This document shows, one piece after another, positions 5,174 to 7,788 of a stretch of DNA of 7,788 bases. Position 1 is the stretch's first letter; the number at the start of each line of letters is the position of its first letter. The translations under genes were made by a program, and so were the position numbers. Location: positions 1 to 7,788 of the forward strand of contig JAHFRX010000067.1 of NCBI GenBank assembly GCA_023266075.1, in the 5' to 3' direction. The notes under the pieces are model-generated. The model worked only from the letters and a program-made list of their open reading frames with translations, did no database searches and was not told the origin of the DNA. Origin of the DNA: Legionellaceae bacterium. GTDB lineage: Bacteria; Pseudomonadota; Gammaproteobacteria; Legionellales; Legionellaceae.

Positions 5174-7483
5174 GTGTCTAATCATGTGCCAGCAAGACTA
5201 TCACCTTTTGTGCTAAAGCGAATGAGCGAGGGCGCTTTTATCCTGATCGTGTCGTTTGCTTTTTTTATGTTATTGTCATTGATGACGTATCAATCTAGTG
5301 ACCCGGGTTGGTTTGCGCATGCCGCACGTCATCCTATTGCAAATGCGGGTGGACCTGTTGGTGCTTACTTATCAGACAGCTTATATTGGCTGTTTGGTTA
5401 TTTTTCATATGTATTACCGTTGGGCATCGCCTATCTTGCGTGGGTGGTGCTGCATGATAAGCGTGCATTAAAGCCCATTGATAAGCCCATGCTTTCTTTA
5501 AAAATTACGGGGCTGACGCTGATGGTTTTGAGCGGTTGTGGTCTTTTGATGCTGTTGATGAATGTGAACTATTCCTTAATGCATGGGCCTGGTGGGATTG
5601 TTGGAGAATCCATTGCGCACACAGGGTTTAAAATGATTCATCTTGAAGGGACTTTGTTGCTTTGTACCGCCAGCTTTTTGGTCGGTGTGACGTGGCTAAC
5701 CGGATTGTCTTGGCTTTATGTCACGGAGCGTTTGGGTCAGTGGACATTTATGGTGTCGCATCATGTTGGTCTTGCGTTTGTAGCGGCGTTGAAAAATATT
5801 CGTTCATTGTTGCAGCCAAAGCCACGTCAAGTCATCAACGAAAGAGTCGACATACCTAGGTTGATGGCAAAGTCGCTGATTTTAGCGCCAAGGAAAGCGG
5901 AGTCCCCTCCTGGAAAATCGAAAGTGCCTTTGTTAAGTACAAACATTATGGTACCACCTGCGCGCGTTGATAAAACGACGCTATCTGTGCCAGTGACCGA
6001 TGGCCTGCCGCCGTTAAGTTTACTGGAAAAACATCAAGCCAATCAGTCTTTAGGAGGGTATGCACCAGCGGAGTTAGAGCAGCTTTCACGCGATCTAGAG
6101 CAGCATTTACTTGATTTTAGTGTGCAAGCCGACGTGGTTGCGGTACATCCAGGGCCTGTGATTACGCGCTTTGAGTTACAACTGGCTGCCGGTGTGAAGG
6201 CAAGTCGTTTAACGGCCTTATCTAAAGATCTTGCGCGCTCTTTGTCGGTGAACAGTGTGCGGGTAGTGGAAATTATCCCCGGAAAAACTGTTGTCGGTCT
6301 TGAGGTACCTAATCCGCAGCGTGCGACAGTTGCGTTGTCGGAAGTATTTTCTGCAGATGTTTATCAACACGCCCATTCGCCTTTGACATTAGCGTTAGGT
6401 GTAGATATTGCTGGTCATCCTATGGTCGTTGATTTAGCGAAGATGCCGCATTTATTGGTTGCGGGGACAACAGGCTCTGGAAAATCTGTGGGTATTAATG
6501 CCATGATTTTAAGTTTGTTATTTAGATCAACACCAGAGCAAGTTCGATTAATTTTAGTCGATCCTAAAATGTTGGAGCTATCGGTTTATGACGGCATTCC
6601 GCATCTTCTTACGCCGGTGGTCACTGATATGAAGGAGGCTGCCAGCGCGCTGCGTTGGTGTGTTGAGGAGATGGAGCGACGTTATCGATTGATGGCAGCA
6701 CTGGGTGTACGCCATATGCTGGGCTACAACACATTAGTTGCCGAATCAAAAGCTAAAAATGAGCCATTAACCGATCCACTTTGGAAGCCTATTGAGGGTC
6801 AAACGCCGCCTATTCTTGGGACGTTGCCTTATGTTGTCGTTGTGATTGATGAACTAGCGGATATGATGATGGTTGTAGGGAAAAAAGTTGAACAGTTGAT
6901 TGCACGTATCGCTCAAAAAGCACGAGCTTCGGGGATACATTTGATTTTGGCAACACAACGACCTTCAGTAGATGTGCTCACGGGATTAATTAAATCCAAT
7001 ATTCCGACGCGCATTTCTTTTCAAGTTTCGTCAAGAATTGATTCAAGGACCATATTAGATCAACAAGGTGCTGAGCAATTGTTAGGGCACGGAGATATGC
7101 TCTTTTTAGCACCAGGAACGGGAACACCATTGCGTGTACACGGTGCTTTTGTTGATGACAAAGAAGTACATCGTGTCGCCAATGATTGGCGTGCTCGGGG
7201 TACACCGCACTACATTGAGGAAATTACACAACATCTCATGGATGCTCAAGAAGGTGGTGGATATGGTGATGATGTTGAGCAAACGGATGCACTGTATGAT
7301 GAGGCCGTTGAATTTGTTATCCAGACACGTAAAGCAAGTACTTCTTCGGTACAGAGACGTTTTAAAATTGGTTATAATCGTGCTGCACGTTTAGTGGAAG
7401 AAATGGAGCGTGCTGGTGTCATTGGGCCATTGGAGGGTGGATTTAGAGATGTATTGGTGAGTCAAATACCTCATGATGAATAG
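5174..7483 (+). CDS. ftsK: DNA translocase FtsK (SpoIIIE/FtsK family)
   Basis: Division-septum protein that pumps chromosomal DNA and activates XerCD recombination at dif. From GTG 5174 it is 769 residues; the frame is open back to ATG 5129 (784 residues), but only the GTG has a good ribosome binding site. The N-terminus has four hydrophobic segments (about 21-39, 71-93, 109-130, 157-181), as expected for the membrane anchor that recruits division proteins. A short linker (about 215-285) replaces the several-hundred-residue linker of E. coli. The motor has FtsK alpha and beta domains with Walker A GTTGSGKS (431-438) and Walker B VVVIDELADMM (555-565, Asp559/Glu560). The C-terminal gamma winged helix (about 705-760) keeps QRRFKIGYNRAARLVEEME, nearly identical to the E. 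coli region that reads KOPS DNA and contacts XerD. lolA follows after 11 bp, an arrangement shared with other gammaproteobacteria. Identity is firm; the exact start is uncertain. Confidence 0.95.
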   Translation: MSNHVPARLSPFVLKRMSEGAFILIVSFAFFMLLSLMTYQSSDPGWFAHAARHPIANAGGPVGAYLSDSLYWLFGYFSYVLPLGIAYLAWVVLHDKRALKPIDKPMLSLKITGLTLMVLSGCGLLMLLMNVNYSLMHGPGGIVGESIAHTGFKMIHLEGTLLLCTASFLVGVTWLTGLSWLYVTERLGQWTFMVSHHVGLAFVAALKNIRSLLQPKPRQVINERVDIPRLMAKSLILAPRKAESPPGKSKVPLLSTNIMVPPARVDKTTLSVPVTDGLPPLSLLEKHQANQSLGGYAPAELEQLSRDLEQHLLDFSVQADVVAVHPGPVITRFELQLAAGVKASRLTALSKDLARSLSVNSVRVVEIIPGKTVVGLEVPNPQRATVALSEVFSADVYQHAHSPLTLALGVDIAGHPMVVDLAKMPHLLVAGTTGSGKSVGINAMILSLLFRSTPEQVRLILVDPKMLELSVYDGIPHLLTPVVTDMKEAASALRWCVEEMERRYRLMAALGVRHMLGYNTLVAESKAKNEPLTDPLWKPIEGQTPPILGTLPYVVVVIDELADMMMVVGKKVEQLIARIAQKARASGIHLILATQRPSVDVLTGLIKSNIPTRISFQVSSRIDSRTILDQQGAEQLLGHGDMLFLAPGTGTPLRVHGAFVDDKEVHRVANDWRARGTPHYIEEITQHLMDAQEGGGYGDDVEQTDALYDEAVEFVIQTRKASTSSVQRRFKIGYNRAARLVEEMERAGVIGPLEGGFRDVLVSQIPHDE

Positions 7484-7484
7484 C

Positions 7485-7488
7485 GGAG
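7485..7488 (+). promoter_or_regulatory. Ribosome binding site deciding the lolA TTG start
   Basis: GGAG sits 6 nt before the TTG at 7495, just after the ftsK stop. It makes TTG the best start, and from there the protein gains the lysine (residue 3) needed at the front of its signal peptide. Confidence 0.6.
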
Positions 7489-7494
7489 TTGGGT

Positions 7495-7788
7495 TTGAAT
7501 AAATTAATAGGTTTGGTGATGTGTCTTATGATATCTACGCTGCTTTGGGCGGATGATAGTCATACTTTTGAAACGCAGTTTAATGCGATTCGAACGATGA
7601 AAGCCAAATTCAAGCAAATTGTTTTTTCTAAAGGACAAGCAAAAAATACGTCGTCTGGCACCATGGCTTTACGTCGGCCTGGGCAGTTTCGCTGGGAAAC
7701 CAAAGAGCCTATGTCACAAGTGGTTATAGCAGACGGTGAGCATCTTTGGGTCTATGATGTGTTGCTTGAGCAAGTGACCGTACAAAAG
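7495..7788 (+). CDS. lolA: Outer-membrane lipoprotein carrier LolA, N-terminal fragment
   Basis: Partial gene: 98 codons from a TTG start to the right edge, still open. LolA is the periplasmic chaperone that takes lipoproteins from the LolCDE transporter in the inner membrane to LolB at the outer membrane. Residues 1-19 form a signal peptide (Lys3, a hydrophobic core, and a cleavage-type end LLWA before Asp-Asp). The mature part carries LolA hallmarks: an early segment with KAKFKQIVFS, then RRPGQFRWE (equivalent to E. coli KRPNLFNW, which contains the conserved Arg important for lipoprotein release), then DGEHLWVYD and a VEQ-like LEQVTV. The normal family length is about 200 residues, so roughly half is present. 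It lies 11 bp after ftsK on the same strand and is probably co-transcribed with it. An ATG at codon 9 is a poorer start because it would remove the basic residue of the signal peptide. Confidence 0.93.
   Translation, partial: MNKLIGLVMCLMISTLLWADDSHTFETQFNAIRTMKAKFKQIVFSKGQAKNTSSGTMALRRPGQFRWETKEPMSQVVIADGEHLWVYDVLLEQVTVQK

Overview
The window reads as an ordinary chromosomal housekeeping segment of a moderately AT-rich gammaproteobacterium. RF2, LysRS, TrxB, FtsK and LolA all align closely with remembered E. coli proteins (motif by motif, with the same residue numbering at the RF2 GGQ loop). LolA implies an outer membrane with lipoprotein trafficking. Gene order (prfB-lysS together; trxB divergent from ftsK-lolA) suggests a Legionella/Coxiella-like gammaproteobacterium, but that placement is inference from memory and is weak.

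Layout: (1) 1-166, minus strand, the 5' end of an integral-membrane acyltransferase-like gene of the HGSNAT/NagX (DUF5009) type, running off the left edge. (2) 167-220, a 54-bp divergent control region with a plausible promoter and a perfect 6-bp inverted repeat over its -10 box. (3) 221-1381, a NagZ-type GH3 beta-N-acetylhexosaminidase that carries an apparent signal peptide. (4) 1438-2553 prfB and 2540-4039 lysS, overlapping by 14 bp; prfB is in one continuous frame without the programmed frameshift site. (5) 4040-4129, a 90-bp convergent gap with no convincing terminator. (6) 4130-5077, minus strand, trxB. (7) 5078 to about 5173, a divergent promoter region. (8) ftsK to 7483, then lolA from a TTG codon at 7495, cut by the right edge.

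Functionally there are four themes. The left divergent pair points to handling of amino sugars from peptidoglycan or chitin-like polymers outside the cytoplasm. prfB-lysS is a translation pair. trxB supplies thioredoxin reduction. ftsK-lolA combines division and chromosome segregation with envelope biogenesis.

I found no RNA genes, mobile elements, CRISPR arrays, long repeats or signs of recent transfer, and no previously undescribed system. The most interesting points are the exported NagZ, the divergent nagX-like/nagZ promoter with an operator-like palindrome, and the frameshift-free prfB.
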